From Christiangramia aestuarii (GTDB lineage: Bacteria; Bacteroidota; Bacteroidia; Flavobacteriales; Flavobacteriaceae), in contig NZ_VJVW01000005.1 of the NCBI RefSeq assembly GCF_009735585.1, forward strand, positions 1 through 64,000: DNA of 64,000 bases, read 5' to 3'. Every line of letters begins with the position of its first letter. Positions within the stretch are counted from its first letter, which is position 1. The notes beneath the pieces were generated by a model. It ran no database searches. It had not been told where the DNA came from and was given only the letters and a program-made list of their open reading frames with translations. A program made the position numbers and the translations under genes. This document shows positions 53,116 through 63,962 of the stretch, piece by piece.

Positions 53116-56100
53116 ATGAGCGGGAAAGGAGAAAAAAAAGCGAGGCGTGAGGGAGTCATAGGATATATGGCAAGGAATTCTATTGCCGCAAACCTATTAA
53201 TGCTGGTTTTACTGGGCGGAGGAATCTATACCATGTTCAAGATCCAGAAAGAGGTCTTTCCGGAATTTCAGCTGGATTATGTTGAAGTTAATGTCACTTA
53301 TCCCGGGGCAGCTCCTGCCGAAGTGGAACAGGGTATCATCCTTCCCGTGGAAGAAGCGGTGCGCGGCATACAGGGAATCAAAGAGATCGTTTCCACGGCC
53401 AATGAAGGTTCGGGAAATGTTACCATAGAACTTATTGCCGGGGCCAACCGGATGAAAAGCTTTCAGGAAATTGACCAGGCTGTTAGCCGAATTAGAACCT
53501 TTCCCGACGATATTGAAGAACCCCAGGTAAATCTGCAAACCAGGCAAAGGGATGTACTGGAGATAAGCCTCTTTGGAAATACCGATATCTGGACCCTAAG
53601 ACAGCTGGCAGAAAGACTCAGGAATAGGCTTCTTAGCAATCCAAATATCACTCAGGTAGAACTGGGTAATGTTCCAGATTACATGACCCATATCGAAATC
53701 CCCCGGAATAAGCTCCGTGAATACAATCTCACTTTAGGCCAGGTCGCCGATATTATTGAAACATCTAGCCAGGATGTCCCCGCAGGTGCTGTGGAAACCG
53801 AATCTGGCGAGATCCTTCTTAGAATGAAAGAGCGCAAGCAGTGGGCGGAAGAATTCGGAAGTATAACCATTGTCTCCTCCCCTTCCGGCGCAAAAGTGAC
53901 TCTCGCAGACATCGCAAAAATTACAGATGGCTTTGAAGAAACCGGTTTTCATGGGCAGTTCAATCAGCAGCCTGCGGTAAGCCTTAGTATCTATAGGGTT
54001 GGTGACCAGTCTCCCTTAGAAATTTCAGAGATTACTAACGAGATCCTGGACGATTTTCAACTTCCACCAGGAATTGAATATAGAATTGATAGCAATCGAG
54101 CCGAAGATTATCGTGAAAGATTATCACTGCTTACAGAAAATGGGGTGCTTGCCATCATCATCGTCATGGTGATTCTTACCCTTTTCCTCGAATACAGGCT
54201 TGCCTTCTGGGTGATGATGGGTATGGCGATTTCCTTTATTGGCGGAATGCTGTTTTTACCGCTTGTGGGTGTAAGCATCAATATGATCTCTATGTTCGGA
54301 TTTCTAATCGTATTGGGGATCGTGGTGGACGATGCCATCGTGGTTGGTGAGAATGTTTACGAATATCGCCAGAAAGGGATGAGCGCCATAAATGCCGCGA
54401 TCAAAGGAACCAAAGATGTTTCAAGGCCGGTTATCTTCAGTATAATTACCACGATCATTGCCTTTGTGCCCTTACTATTTATGCCGGGAGAGACCGGTAA
54501 ATTCTGGTGGCCACTACCAGTGGTGGTAATCGTGATCCTAGCAATTTCACTGCTTGAAGCTTTATTCATTTTACCCTCTCACCTGGCCCATCTTTCAATT
54601 AAAAAAAAGAAGGGCTTTATAAGGAAATTTGAAGACTGGCAGGAAAAATTTGCCCGTGGTTTCGATCGGCTTATAGATAAATATTACCGGCCGTTGCTGG
54701 ATAAATGTCTTGAATTCAGATATATCACCTTAACTGCTGCCATTGCTCTTTTATTGATGGTAGGAGCCTATGGCTACAGCGATCATATGGGAATGATCCT
54801 GATGCCAGAGGTCGCTGCAGATGAGATCGAAGCCGGGGTTTCCCTGCCCGTGGGCACTACTCCCCTGCAGGCTGCCAAGGTTGCCGAAGAGATTACTGAG
54901 TCTACCCGGCAGATGTTCGAAAAGCATAATTTATATGAAGTTGCTGAAGGAATAAAAACCAATGTACGGGGACAGAATTTCATCGATGTCGAGATCGTGA
55001 TGCGCCCGCCAGACCAAAGAGAGATGACCGCTCGAGAAGTGATCGCCTTATGGCGCGATAATATTGGGGATATAGAAGGTGTAGACCAGATCACCTTTGA
55101 GGCTGAAAGAGGTCCCGGTGGTTACCAGCAGGCAATTAGTGTAGACCTAAGCCATCCCAATATTGATGTCCTGGAAAGAGCCAGCCAGGCTTTTCTGCAA
55201 AGAGTGAAATCATTTAGTAATACCCGTGATGTAAATGATAATTACAACAAGGGCAAGATGCAGTATGATTTCAAATTAAAGCCAGAAGGTCGTAACCTGG
55301 GACTTACTTCTTCTGAAGTTGGCCGGCAGGTTAGAGATGCTTTCTACGGGGCCCTGGCCATGAGGCAGCTCAGGGGAACCAACGAAATCGAAGTCAGGGT
55401 GAAATTACCTTTGGAAGAACGCCGGGATATTCAAAACCTGGAAAACTTTCTGGTGCGTACCCCGGCGGGAGTAGAAGTTCCCTTGCTTGATGTGGTTGAT
55501 GTTGAACAGCGGGAAGCTTTCACTAATATTAACCGCAGAGACGGTAGCCGGGTAGTTACCGTGGGAATGGATGTAGAGCCGGCGAACACGGTTTCCCAGG
55601 TACTGGCATCTATAGAAGAGGAAGTGTTACCGCAATTACGCGCAGATTTTCCAGGGATTACCTGGAGCTTTGAAGGTAGCCAGGCAGACATGAGGGAATC
55701 TACTTCTTCGCTCTGGAGCGGTTTCAGTATTGCTTTGCTCTTAATTTACGCCTTACTGGCCATTGCCTTTAACAGCTATACTCAACCGCTAATAGTGCTT
55801 ATGGCTATTCCTTTTGGTATCGTGGGTGCCGTGATTGGTCATATTTTACTGGGTTATGATCTTTCCCTGGTGAGTTTGATGGGAGTGATCGCACTTTCAG
55901 GGGTGGTGGTAAACGATTCCCTTATCATGATAGATTATGCGAATAAAAAACGTGAATCCAATTCGATCTACGATTCCATACACGAGGCAGGTATCAGACG
56001 TTTCAGGCCAATTATGCTTACTACCTTAACTACTTTTGGTGGATTAACCCCTATAATTCTGGAAACTTCCAGCCAGGCTTATTACCTGATTCCCATGGCT

Positions 56101-56241
56101 ATTTCACTTGGATTTGGGATCGTATTTGCGACTTCGATCATTCTGGTTATCGTGCCTTGTTTATATCTGATCTCTGAAGAAATCAGGCTTTACTTTGAAA
56201 AAGGCAAGACCGTGGAAAAGGAACCGGCCGCTCAATACTGA
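53116..56241 (+). CDS. RND family efflux transporter (AcrB/HAE1-like)
   Basis: The 1041-residue inner-membrane pump has helix 1 after [20 protein letters not shown], periplasmic domains, and helix 4 with [14 protein letters not shown] (D405, D406 of the proton relay). The second half repeats this layout with [40 protein letters not shown] is typical of the HAE subgroup. It expels drugs or lipophilic compounds using the proton gradient. It converges, 2 bases apart, on the kinase gene. Confidence 0.94.
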   Translation: MSGKGEKKARREGVIGYMARNSIAANLLMLVLLGGGIYTMFKIQKEVFPEFQLDYVEVNVTYPGAAPAEVEQGIILPVEEAVRGIQGIKEIVSTANEGSGNVTIELIAGANRMKSFQEIDQAVSRIRTFPDDIEEPQVNLQTRQRDVLEISLFGNTDIWTLRQLAERLRNRLLSNPNITQVELGNVPDYMTHIEIPRNKLREYNLTLGQVADIIETSSQDVPAGAVETESGEILLRMKERKQWAEEFGSITIVSSPSGAKVTLADIAKITDGFEETGFHGQFNQQPAVSLSIYRVGDQSPLEISEITNEILDDFQLPPGIEYRIDSNRAEDYRERLSLLTENGVLAIIIVMVILTLFLEYRLAFWVMMGMAISFIGGMLFLPLVGVSINMISMFGFLIVLGIVVDDAIVVGENVYEYRQKGMSAINAAIKGTKDVSRPVIFSIITTIIAFVPLLFMPGETGKFWWPLPVVVIVILAISLLEALFILPSHLAHLSIKKKKGFIRKFEDWQEKFARGFDRLIDKYYRPLLDKCLEFRYITLTAAIALLLMVGAYGYSDHMGMILMPEVAADEIEAGVSLPVGTTPLQAAKVAEEITESTRQMFEKHNLYEVAEGIKTNVRGQNFIDVEIVMRPPDQREMTAREVIALWRDNIGDIEGVDQITFEAERGPGGYQQAISVDLSHPNIDVLERASQAFLQRVKSFSNTRDVNDNYNKGKMQYDFKLKPEGRNLGLTSSEVGRQVRDAFYGALAMRQLRGTNEIEVRVKLPLEERRDIQNLENFLVRTPAGVEVPLLDVVDVEQREAFTNINRRDGSRVVTVGMDVEPANTVSQVLASIEEEVLPQLRADFPGITWSFEGSQADMRESTSSLWSGFSIALLLIYALLAIAFNSYTQPLIVLMAIPFGIVGAVIGHILLGYDLSLVSLMGVIALSGVVVNDSLIMIDYANKKRESNSIYDSIHEAGIRRFRPIMLTTLTTFGGLTPIILETSSQAYYLIPMAISLGFGIVFATSIILVIVPCLYLISEEIRLYFEKGKTVEKEPAAQY

Positions 56242-56243
56242 TC

Positions 56244-57722
56244 TTAAATTGAACTGTATTTATTTTGGGTAGGCAAACTGAAAAAGAATTGCGTTCCTTT
56301 ATTTATAACACTGTTCACATGAATCTTCACTTTATGCAACTCCATTATTTTCTTAACGATGGCAAGACCCAGGCCGCTGCCTTTTTCAGAATCTGTAAGG
56401 AATTTACCTTTTCTATACCGGTCGAAGATATGGGGTAGCTCATCCGCAGAGATTCCTGAACCGGTATCTGCCACGGTGATTTTCACTTCATCTTCATTCC
56501 TGGAAAGGTCAAGGGTAACTACATCTCCATTTTCACAATGCGCGATCGCGTTATCGATGATATTCTGCAAAGCCCGATCTATAAGCGCAATGTCCCCGTA
56601 CACCAGGGGAAGGTCTTTAGAGTAAATCGTATTGATGCTGATTCCTTTTTCCTTGGCGAGGATACGATATTTATCGGCTGTATCCTGTATGATCTCGGCC
56701 ATCTGAATTGGTTCGGCATTTAATTCCCTTTGTTTGGCTTCCAGTTTACTTAGTTCAAAAAGATCATCCACAAGTTTCTTTAACCGGTCTGAATCCTTCA
56801 AAACGATTTGCATATATCTTTCCTTATCTGCTTCAGATAATTCGTCCTTTTTGATCATCAGGGTTTCTACGAAACCTCTTATCGAAGCTACCGGAGTGCG
56901 AAGATCATGGGAGATATTTGCCACCAGCTCTTTACGAAGCTGATCCACGCTTTGCAGTTTGATGATATTATTCTGAATAGTGCCGGCCATTTCATTAAAC
57001 GTCCGTGCAAGCATCCCCATCTCGCCGCTTTTCACACCCTTTATCCTCGCATCATGATTTCCGTTCTGGAAAGATTTAAAGGCCGTGGTGATCTTATTAA
57101 AATTACGGGTAAGGAAATAAATTGCCAGCAGTGAAATAATTAGAGCCGCCAGCAAACCATACAACATATTACGAACGCTTAATTTCCTTATGTAACTCCC
57201 CTGGTGTTTATCCAGCAGGCTATCATAATCGTTGCCGCCAACGATGGTATAGATATATCCTACTTTCTCTCCTTCATAAGTATAGGGCGCTGCCGAAAAT
57301 ATTTTCTTCTCACCGGGTAACTTTGGGTCATCACCCTTTATATAGGTTTCCCCATCTGCCGCAATGAATTGCTGAATTGGCTCAAGATCTATTTTAGAAG
57401 CTTTCACCTCCTTGTCCATCGCCACGTGCTTTAAGATATTGCCTTCCAGATCCAGCAGGTAGACTTCTGTGGCGGGATTGGTAGCCATGATATGATGCAT
57501 GAGGTCCCCCATTTTCGCAGCAACTACCGAATCTCCATTATAAAGTCCCTGAACCTCTTCCACAATATACTTTGCGACATTCCGGTTAAGTCCCTGGGTG
57601 ATCTCGTTGTGATAATCCTCGGAAACCTTAAGAGAAGTCTGTGTGAACAATAAGGCCAGCACCACAAATATCAGGATTAGGATCCCGGCAATCTGATAGA
57701 AAAGTGTATTCTTAGTTTTCAT
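56244..57722 (-). CDS. Membrane sensor histidine kinase
   Basis: The 492-residue kinase has two membrane helices (about 9-27 and 186-204) with a periplasmic sensor between, a HAMP domain (about 205-258), a HisKA domain with phospho-acceptor H272 in NISHDLRTP, and a catalytic domain with the N box IIDNAIAH, G1 DTGSGIS and G2 GSGLGLAIVKKI. It phosphorylates the response regulator encoded 4 bases upstream in the operon. The signal is unknown; the adjacent efflux pump might be a target. Confidence 0.93.
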   Translation of the reverse strand: MKTKNTLFYQIAGILILIFVVLALLFTQTSLKVSEDYHNEITQGLNRNVAKYIVEEVQGLYNGDSVVAAKMGDLMHHIMATNPATEVYLLDLEGNILKHVAMDKEVKASKIDLEPIQQFIAADGETYIKGDDPKLPGEKKIFSAAPYTYEGEKVGYIYTIVGGNDYDSLLDKHQGSYIRKLSVRNMLYGLLAALIISLLAIYFLTRNFNKITTAFKSFQNGNHDARIKGVKSGEMGMLARTFNEMAGTIQNNIIKLQSVDQLRKELVANISHDLRTPVASIRGFVETLMIKKDELSEADKERYMQIVLKDSDRLKKLVDDLFELSKLEAKQRELNAEPIQMAEIIQDTADKYRILAKEKGISINTIYSKDLPLVYGDIALIDRALQNIIDNAIAHCENGDVVTLDLSRNEDEVKITVADTGSGISADELPHIFDRYRKGKFLTDSEKGSGLGLAIVKKIMELHKVKIHVNSVINKGTQFFFSLPTQNKYSSI

Positions 57723-57726
57723 AGCT

Positions 57727-58425
57727 TCAATCTTCTGTAAATCTATAGCCCACGCCCCAGGTAGTTAAAATATATTCAGGATCGCTGGCATCCTTTTCGA
57801 GCTTCCCACGCAACCTGTTTATATGTGAATTCACGGTATGCTCATAACCTTCGAATTCATAACCCCAGATCTGATGTAAAAGTTCGGCACGGCTGTAGGT
57901 CTTTCCGGGATTATTGGCTAAGAGACAAAGCAATTCGAATTCTTTCGGGGTGAGATTGATGCGCTCTCCATCCAGCTCTACCTTGCGCATTTCCTGCTGA
58001 ATATAAAGGTCTTTTACAAACACCTCGGGTTTTTGGGAATCCTGTTCCTGTTCGGCATCCAGCTGTCTTCTCCTTAAAATAGCCTTTACCCTTGCCTGAA
58101 ATTCCCTGATGCTAAATGGCTTGGTGATATAATCATCGGCTCCGGATTCCAGTCCCAGTATTTTATCGATCTCATCGCTTTTACTGGTGAGCATTAAAAC
58201 CGGAGTATTGATATTGGAAGCGCGCAGGTCCCGGCAAATATCCATCCCTTTTTTTCCTGGCAGCATTAGGTCGAGAATAATGAGATCGTAATCTGAATTT
58301 GTTGCTTCCAGGTAACCCTCGTTCCCATTATAGGAACAATGTACCTCGGTAAGGTCATCCTTTAGATTCACCGAGATAAGTTCTGCGATGTGTTTATCGT
58401 CTTCAACAACTAAAATATTGGTCAT
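57727..58425 (-). CDS. OmpR/PhoB family response regulator
   Basis: The 232-residue protein has a receiver domain with D9, D10, phosphorylation site D52 in IILDLMLPG and LTSKSD, and a winged-helix DNA-binding domain (about 130-232) with INLTPKEFELLCLLANNPG and TVNSHINRLRGKLE. I chose the ATG at 58425; seven codons of upstream extension are open. It is the first gene of the two-component operon with the kinase. Confidence 0.93.
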   Translation of the reverse strand: MTNILVVEDDKHIAELISVNLKDDLTEVHCSYNGNEGYLEATNSDYDLIILDLMLPGKKGMDICRDLRASNINTPVLMLTSKSDEIDKILGLESGADDYITKPFSIREFQARVKAILRRRQLDAEQEQDSQKPEVFVKDLYIQQEMRKVELDGERINLTPKEFELLCLLANNPGKTYSRAELLHQIWGYEFEGYEHTVNSHINRLRGKLEKDASDPEYILTTWGVGYRFTED

Positions 58426-58611
58426 AAGCCATTTATTTACCACCAAATTACTGAAGTTCAGTCAAATAAACATCACGAAATTATCACATCGGGAAATTTC
58501 TGTAAAATTGGTTCAGTACAAAAAGACATATAAAACGATTTATAAAAATCAGATTTTCAGAACGTTATACAAAGCATATTTTCCTGTTACAGAATCGTGA
58601 TAACTCAGGGC

Positions 58612-58619
58612 TAAGTTTG
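58612..58619 (+). promoter_or_regulatory. Putative -7 box of the spondin-domain gene
   Basis: TAAGTTTG is an exact match to the Bacteroidetes TAnnTTTG -7 box, 33 bases before the ATG. No clear -33 element at the usual distance. Confidence 0.45.
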
Positions 58620-58652
58620 TATTAAGATGTTTAACCATTAAAATCATTAGTT

Positions 58653-59399
58653 ATGAGACGATTACAATTTTTAGCTTTAGCAGTAGCCTTTGCTTTTATT
58701 AGCTGTTCCACAGATAATGAAGAGATCACCGAAATTTCGACTGCCGACCTTCAAAGTGAAAAAGGACAGGAAAATGACGCTTTCACAACATTTAAAGTAG
58801 TTATCGAAAATGTGACCGAAGAAGGAACTTTTACCACTCCTTTTTCTCCGGGAATCTACCTGGTACAAAAGAAAAATTCCGCAGCATTATTTACTGCCGG
58901 AGAAACAGATTACGGCGAAGGCCTTGAAGCCATTGCTGAAGACGGAAGCCCGGGTGAGCTTTATGAAAACCTGATGAACGATGCCAAGGTTCGCTCCCAT
59001 GGGATCTTTAACACCCCCGTAGATGCAGCAGGCCCTGCTCCTATCTTTCCCGGAGGTGCATATGAGTTCTATGTGGAAGCGAAACATAACGATTACCTTA
59101 ATTTCGCCACCATGTTCATACAGTCTAACGACCTGTTCATTGGGCCAGATGCCCAGGGTATTCCACTATTCGATGATGTTAAGCAACCTATTTCTGGTGA
59201 TGTGACCATGTACCTTTCCCTGTGGGATGCGGGAACCGAAGTAAATGAAGAACCCGGAGTCGGACCAAACCAGGCGCCAAGACAATCTGGCCCTGATACC
59301 GGTATTGTTGAAGATGGTGTAGTAAGAGTGGTTGATGACGGATATAACTATCCAGAGATCAGCGATATAATCAAGGTAACTGTTACCCCAATGTATTAA
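58653..59399 (+). CDS. Lipoprotein with spondin domain
   Basis: The 248-residue protein has a lipobox signal (AVAFAFISC). The mature part fits bacterial spondin-domain proteins: FKVVIENVTEEGTFTTPFSP, GIYLVQKKNSAALFTAGE, GLEAIAEDGSPGEL and FPGGAYEFYVEAKHNDYLNF, FATMFIQSNDLFIGPDAQG. In animals this domain mediates cell-matrix contact; the bacterial role is unknown. It is monocistronic with its own promoter and terminator. Confidence 0.82.
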   Translation: MRRLQFLALAVAFAFISCSTDNEEITEISTADLQSEKGQENDAFTTFKVVIENVTEEGTFTTPFSPGIYLVQKKNSAALFTAGETDYGEGLEAIAEDGSPGELYENLMNDAKVRSHGIFNTPVDAAGPAPIFPGGAYEFYVEAKHNDYLNFATMFIQSNDLFIGPDAQGIPLFDDVKQPISGDVTMYLSLWDAGTEVNEEPGVGPNQAPRQSGPDTGIVEDGVVRVVDDGYNYPEISDIIKVTVTPMY

Positions 59400-59432
59400 A
59401 AGCTCGCCCCCATATATGCTATGAAAAAGAAG

Positions 59433-59462
59433 CAATACGTCCTGAACTTTCAGGGCGTATTG
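59433..59462 (+). terminator. Terminator after the spondin-domain gene
   Basis: A 13-bp stem CAATACGTCCTGA / TCAGGGCGTATTG (one G-T pair) with a 4-base loop and then TGATTTAT; 33 bases after the stop codon. Confidence 0.75.
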
Positions 59463-59523
59463 TGATTTATACATTAATACGGTTCTAGTCGGGATAATAT
59501 GTAGATAAATTATTTAAGACGAC

Positions 59524-59553
59524 TTGAAATGGCGTTAAAACTTAATTACTTTG
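59524..59553 (+). promoter_or_regulatory. Putative promoter of sbcDC
   Basis: TTG at 59524-59526, 20 bases, then TACTTTG at 59547-59553, near the Bacteroidetes -33/-7 layout; about 19 bases before the sbcD ATG. Confidence 0.45.
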
Positions 59554-59572
59554 CAGGGTAAGTTCCAAAAAC

Positions 59573-60793
59573 ATGAAAATACTCCACACTGCCGACTGGC
59601 ATATTGGTAAAAAACTACATAAACACGAGCTTAGTGAAGATTTTGATCTTTTCATCAACTGGCTCATTGAATATATAAGATCAGAACATATCGATGTGCT
59701 GCTCATATCAGGTGATATTTTCGACCTGGCCAATCCTTCTTCGGAAGCCAGGAAACAATATTACCAGGCTTTGATCAAGCTTCAAAAGCTAAATTGTAAG
59801 ATCATAGCCACCGGTGGTAATCATGATTCCCCTTCTATGCTTGACGCTCCCAGAGAGCTGATGAAGGCCCTGGACATGGAAGTAATTGGTGGTTTACCTG
59901 CAGACCTCGAAGAAACCCTGGTTCCGGTTTATGGCAAGAATAAGGAAATTGAGCTGGTGGTGGCCGCGATCCCTTACCTAAGGGATGCAGATCTTAGATC
60001 GGGTGCCGGAGCCAGCAATTATGAAGACAGGCTGGAAGCCATCAGGGAAGGAATTAAAAATATATTCCATTCGGCTGCGGAAATTTGTCAGGAAAAATAT
60101 CCTGATATCCCGGTGATCGCCATGGGGCATTTATATACCGCGGGTATTGAATCTTCAGAAAGTGAGCGGGATATTCAAATAGGAAACCTGGCCGCTTTCC
60201 AGGCTTCGCAATTCGGTGAGTATTTCAAATATGTTGCTCTGGGCCATATCCATAAACCACAGCGGGTAAATGCAGGTATACCCGTATTGTACAGCGGCTC
60301 CCCTATTCCACTTTCATTTTCCGAAAGAACAGATGAAAAACGGGTGCTGGTTCTTGATACCGAAAAAGGTTATGAACCTGAAAGTATCAACCTGCCGAAC
60401 TTCAGGCAATTGATAAGGCTAAGCGGAAATCTGGAGGAACTTCAGTTAAAATTAAACAGCCTTGAAAAAAGATCTGAACTCATTTCTCTTATCGAAGTCG
60501 ACCTGGTAGAAAACCAGTATGATGCACAAAAGATCTATGCGCTGGATAGCATGGTGAACGATTTTAAACGGGAAGGTTTCGAGATCGTGAAGCAAAGGGT
60601 GCAATTTAAGAACCGGGTAAAAGGTGCGGCAGAACTTTATAAGAATGAGCAGAAACTGGAAGATCTTAAACCGAAAGATGTGTTTACGGAACTAATTGCC
60701 CATCATGAATATTCTGATGAAGATAGGAATGAAATTCTCGCCGTTTTTGATGAGATCCTGGAAGAAGTACAATCTGAAAATACCGCTGAATAA
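59573..60793 (+). CDS. sbcD: SbcD nuclease subunit
   Basis: The 406-residue exonuclease subunit has the Mre11-type phosphoesterase motifs: HTADWHIG (D8, H10), ISGDIFD, GGNHDSP, MGHLYTAG and LGHIHKPQ. With SbcC it opens DNA hairpins and degrades double-strand ends. The sbcC ATG follows directly after its stop codon. Confidence 0.95.
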   Translation: MKILHTADWHIGKKLHKHELSEDFDLFINWLIEYIRSEHIDVLLISGDIFDLANPSSEARKQYYQALIKLQKLNCKIIATGGNHDSPSMLDAPRELMKALDMEVIGGLPADLEETLVPVYGKNKEIELVVAAIPYLRDADLRSGAGASNYEDRLEAIREGIKNIFHSAAEICQEKYPDIPVIAMGHLYTAGIESSESERDIQIGNLAAFQASQFGEYFKYVALGHIHKPQRVNAGIPVLYSGSPIPLSFSERTDEKRVLVLDTEKGYEPESINLPNFRQLIRLSGNLEELQLKLNSLEKRSELISLIEVDLVENQYDAQKIYALDSMVNDFKREGFEIVKQRVQFKNRVKGAAELYKNEQKLEDLKPKDVFTELIAHHEYSDEDRNEILAVFDEILEEVQSENTAE

Positions 60794-63700
60794 ATGAAGA
60801 TCCTGAAAGTAGAATTCGAGAATATCAATTCCCTGAAAGGTTTTCACCAGATAGATTTCAGCCAGGAACCTTTTCTTACTAATTCTCTTTTCGCCATTAC
60901 CGGCCCAACCGGCAGCGGAAAGAGCAGTATTCTGGATGTCATTTCCCTGGCCCTTTTCAATCATGTGCCTCGTTTGGGTAAGATCACCAAAAATGAGATC
61001 CAGAGCAAAGGGGCGATCCTTACCCGCAACCAGAAAAATTCCATGGCCAGGGTTACTTATGAATGTAATAATGGTATTTACAGCTCGCAATGGACCATCG
61101 AGATCAATAGAAATGGTAACCTGAACGATTATGAGATGGAGATCCATGATCATCATTCAGGAAAGTTGCTGGACCTTAAAAAGTCCATGGTTCCGAACAA
61201 AAACGAGGAATTGATAGGACTCAATTATGATCAGTTCATCAAAGCGGTTTTACTGGCCCAGGGTGAATTCGCTCAGTTTCTGAAAGCGAAAAAAGAGGAG
61301 CGCGGTGAATTACTTGAAAAAATAACAGGTACCGGCATATATCGCCAGCTCGGTATCAAGGCTTTTGAAAAGAATAAAGAAGCAAATCGCGAGATACAGG
61401 AGCAACAAAATGAGATAAGGGTCATCCAAAACGACCTGCTGGAAGATGAAATTATCGATCAACATGAAGCTGATCTTAAACTGAAGGCAAGTCAGTGTGA
61501 AACTCATCAGAAAGAGATCGAAAAGTTCAAAAAAGCGATCCAGCTAAAGGATGATATTGAGACCCAGGAAAAGGAGATCCTTAAACAGAAACAGATTGAA
61601 ACAACGGCTACCGAAGAATTAAAGAAATTCGACGCTGAACACGGATTCCCATTAAAACAGCATGAAAAGGTACAGGCAGAAGCAGACCAGTTAAGAGCGT
61701 GGAACCAGTTAAGAAATAATCTGAAGGATGCACGCGAAACAAAAGAAAAGATCTCAACGGCTAAAAAAGCAAATCTGGAGCAACAGTCGAAGTTATTAAA
61801 ACAAAGCTCAGACCTGGTTGGTGAATCGGTAACCGCTGAGAGCATTTCTGAAAAACTAAATTCCTTCAGGGAAAAAGTTCTCGGGCTGCAGGAGACAAGA
61901 AAAAACAAGCTTAATTCCTATACCGCGAAAAAAGACCAGCTTTTATCTGAACTTCGTGATACCGGGATCAATTTTAATGAGCAGGACCTGCAAGGTTCCT
62001 TAGCTATGCTCACTTCAGAATTAGAGAATTCTGAAAAGAAAAAAACGGCAATCAGCCAGGATTTAAAAATTGAATCAGCTGCAGACCTAAATGAACTTCA
62101 GCAAAAAACAAGGTCAGGGATCAAAACTGCCCGCGAAGCTGCAAATGCATTTCTGAATATTGAAAATCTGAATTCAGAATTGCAGAATACCAGGAAAGAG
62201 CTGGAAAAAGATGAAAAGATTTTTGAGCAACTTCCGGAAAAAATAAAAGATAAAAAAACTGTTTCAGAATCACTTAGACTCCAACTTCAGAATGCTGAAC
62301 AGAAGAAAGAGCTCGAGTTGATGAAGGCCAGCCTGGAAGATCTTAGAAAGAAACTGAAAGATGGAGAAGCCTGCCCACTCTGCGGTTCAGAGCATCATCC
62401 CTATGCGCATGAGCTGGATCTTCAAGACAATGACCTGGAAAAGGAAATTTCTGAATTGAAAGCAAGGTCACAGTCAGCAGACAAAGAGCTTCATCAGCTA
62501 GAAGCGGAATTCTCCAGCCTGCAAAAGCGACGGAATGACTTACAGGAAAAACTGCAAAAACTTCAGCAGGAACAGGAAAAAAGCAGGGCTGCATTTTCGA
62601 ACAATTATAAACAGTTTGAAAACATTGACTCCCGAAAAGAAATAGAGCTAGTCGCAGAACAACTGGAAGCAAGATTAGAAGCAATTTCTGAACTCGAAAA
62701 CCAGGTAAAAAAATCCAGGGCGATCAAAAATAGTATTCCGTTAGCGAAAGAATTGAAGGATATCGTGAGCCACGGAAAAGCATTAAAAAAAGAACTCGAT
62801 GCTATCTACACCGGGAACAACATTCAAAACGATGTACAGCAGATCTCCAATACGTGGATAAAACTGCGAGAGAATTTTTCACATTACCAGGAAAGAGCCG
62901 GGGAAAATGAAAAGCAGATTTCAGATCTCGCTAACCAGATCTCAAAAACAGAACAGCATTTAGAGCAATTCGTGGCTAATACCGATTTTGAAAATATAGA
63001 AGGAGCATGGAAAGCCTTGATGCCGGAAGCTGAGGCCTCGAAACTTCGCCACGAAAAGCAACAGATCTCTAAACTCATCGATGATTCCAGAGCATCAATA
63101 AAACTGCTTTACGAGCAATTGGAAAGGCTAAAAAAACTGGGTTCCGAGACCGAAAAAGAAAAGCTGCTGAAGCAACTGGAAGAAAGGAATACACTTTTCA
63201 CCAGCCTGAGCAATGAATGCAAAGAACTGGAGCGTAAGCTTAAAAATCAGCAGGAACGCCTTAAAAGGATGAAAGACCTGCAGGAACAGATCGCAGAAAA
63301 GGAAAAACAAACCAAACGATGGAGGCTGCTTAATGAACTCATTGGAGATTCCAAGGGGAAACAATTCAATGATTTCGCGCAGGACCTTACCCTTTCGCAA
63401 TTATTAAAACTGGCGAACCTGCGTTTACAGGATCTTAACGACCGTTACCTCATCGACAAACCCGTACCGGAGGAAGACGACGGCCTGGTTGCCATCGATG
63501 AACATATGGGCGGGCAGCGCAGATCGGTAAAAACATTGTCTGGCGGGGAGACCTTTATTCTAAGTCTCAGTATGGCTTTGGCTTTATCTGATCTAGCCTC
63601 TAAGAATGTTGAGATCAACAGCCTGTTCATTGATGAAGGCTTCGGAACCCTGGATCCGGAAACCCTTGATCAAACCCTGGACACCCTGGAAAAACTACAG

Positions 63701-63820
63701 GCAGAAAGCTCTAAAACCATTGGGATCATAAGTCATGTGGATTCTCTAAAAGAGCGTATATCCACTCAAATAAAACTTACCCGGAACGGGCAGGGATATA
63801 GTAGTTTGAAAATTACCTGA
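60794..63820 (+). CDS. sbcC: SbcC ATPase subunit
   Basis: The 1008-residue ATPase has Walker A GPTGSGKSSILD near residue 37, two long coiled coils that flank the zinc hook C527-P-L-C530, and the C-terminal head with signature LSGGETFILSLSMALALSD and Walker B SLFIDEGFGTLD. It forms the ATP-driven head and the tether of the SbcCD complex, a Rad50/Mre11 homologue. It follows sbcD without a gap. Confidence 0.95.
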   Translation: MKILKVEFENINSLKGFHQIDFSQEPFLTNSLFAITGPTGSGKSSILDVISLALFNHVPRLGKITKNEIQSKGAILTRNQKNSMARVTYECNNGIYSSQWTIEINRNGNLNDYEMEIHDHHSGKLLDLKKSMVPNKNEELIGLNYDQFIKAVLLAQGEFAQFLKAKKEERGELLEKITGTGIYRQLGIKAFEKNKEANREIQEQQNEIRVIQNDLLEDEIIDQHEADLKLKASQCETHQKEIEKFKKAIQLKDDIETQEKEILKQKQIETTATEELKKFDAEHGFPLKQHEKVQAEADQLRAWNQLRNNLKDARETKEKISTAKKANLEQQSKLLKQSSDLVGESVTAESISEKLNSFREKVLGLQETRKNKLNSYTAKKDQLLSELRDTGINFNEQDLQGSLAMLTSELENSEKKKTAISQDLKIESAADLNELQQKTRSGIKTAREAANAFLNIENLNSELQNTRKELEKDEKIFEQLPEKIKDKKTVSESLRLQLQNAEQKKELELMKASLEDLRKKLKDGEACPLCGSEHHPYAHELDLQDNDLEKEISELKARSQSADKELHQLEAEFSSLQKRRNDLQEKLQKLQQEQEKSRAAFSNNYKQFENIDSRKEIELVAEQLEARLEAISELENQVKKSRAIKNSIPLAKELKDIVSHGKALKKELDAIYTGNNIQNDVQQISNTWIKLRENFSHYQERAGENEKQISDLANQISKTEQHLEQFVANTDFENIEGAWKALMPEAEASKLRHEKQQISKLIDDSRASIKLLYEQLERLKKLGSETEKEKLLKQLEERNTLFTSLSNECKELERKLKNQQERLKRMKDLQEQIAEKEKQTKRWRLLNELIGDSKGKQFNDFAQDLTLSQLLKLANLRLQDLNDRYLIDKPVPEEDDGLVAIDEHMGGQRRSVKTLSGGETFILSLSMALALSDLASKNVEINSLFIDEGFGTLDPETLDQTLDTLEKLQAESSKTIGIISHVDSLKERISTQIKLTRNGQGYSSLKIT

Positions 63821-63962
63821 ATTTCGTACAGAGGAATTGGATAGATTTAAGAACAATCCGTTTCTTCCTGCCATTAAAGCTTAGCTGGATTAAGGCTAAA
63901 TATGATATCGATCATTCTTAATGACCGATTAATATTTGAAATTTGAGGGAAATAGGATACAG

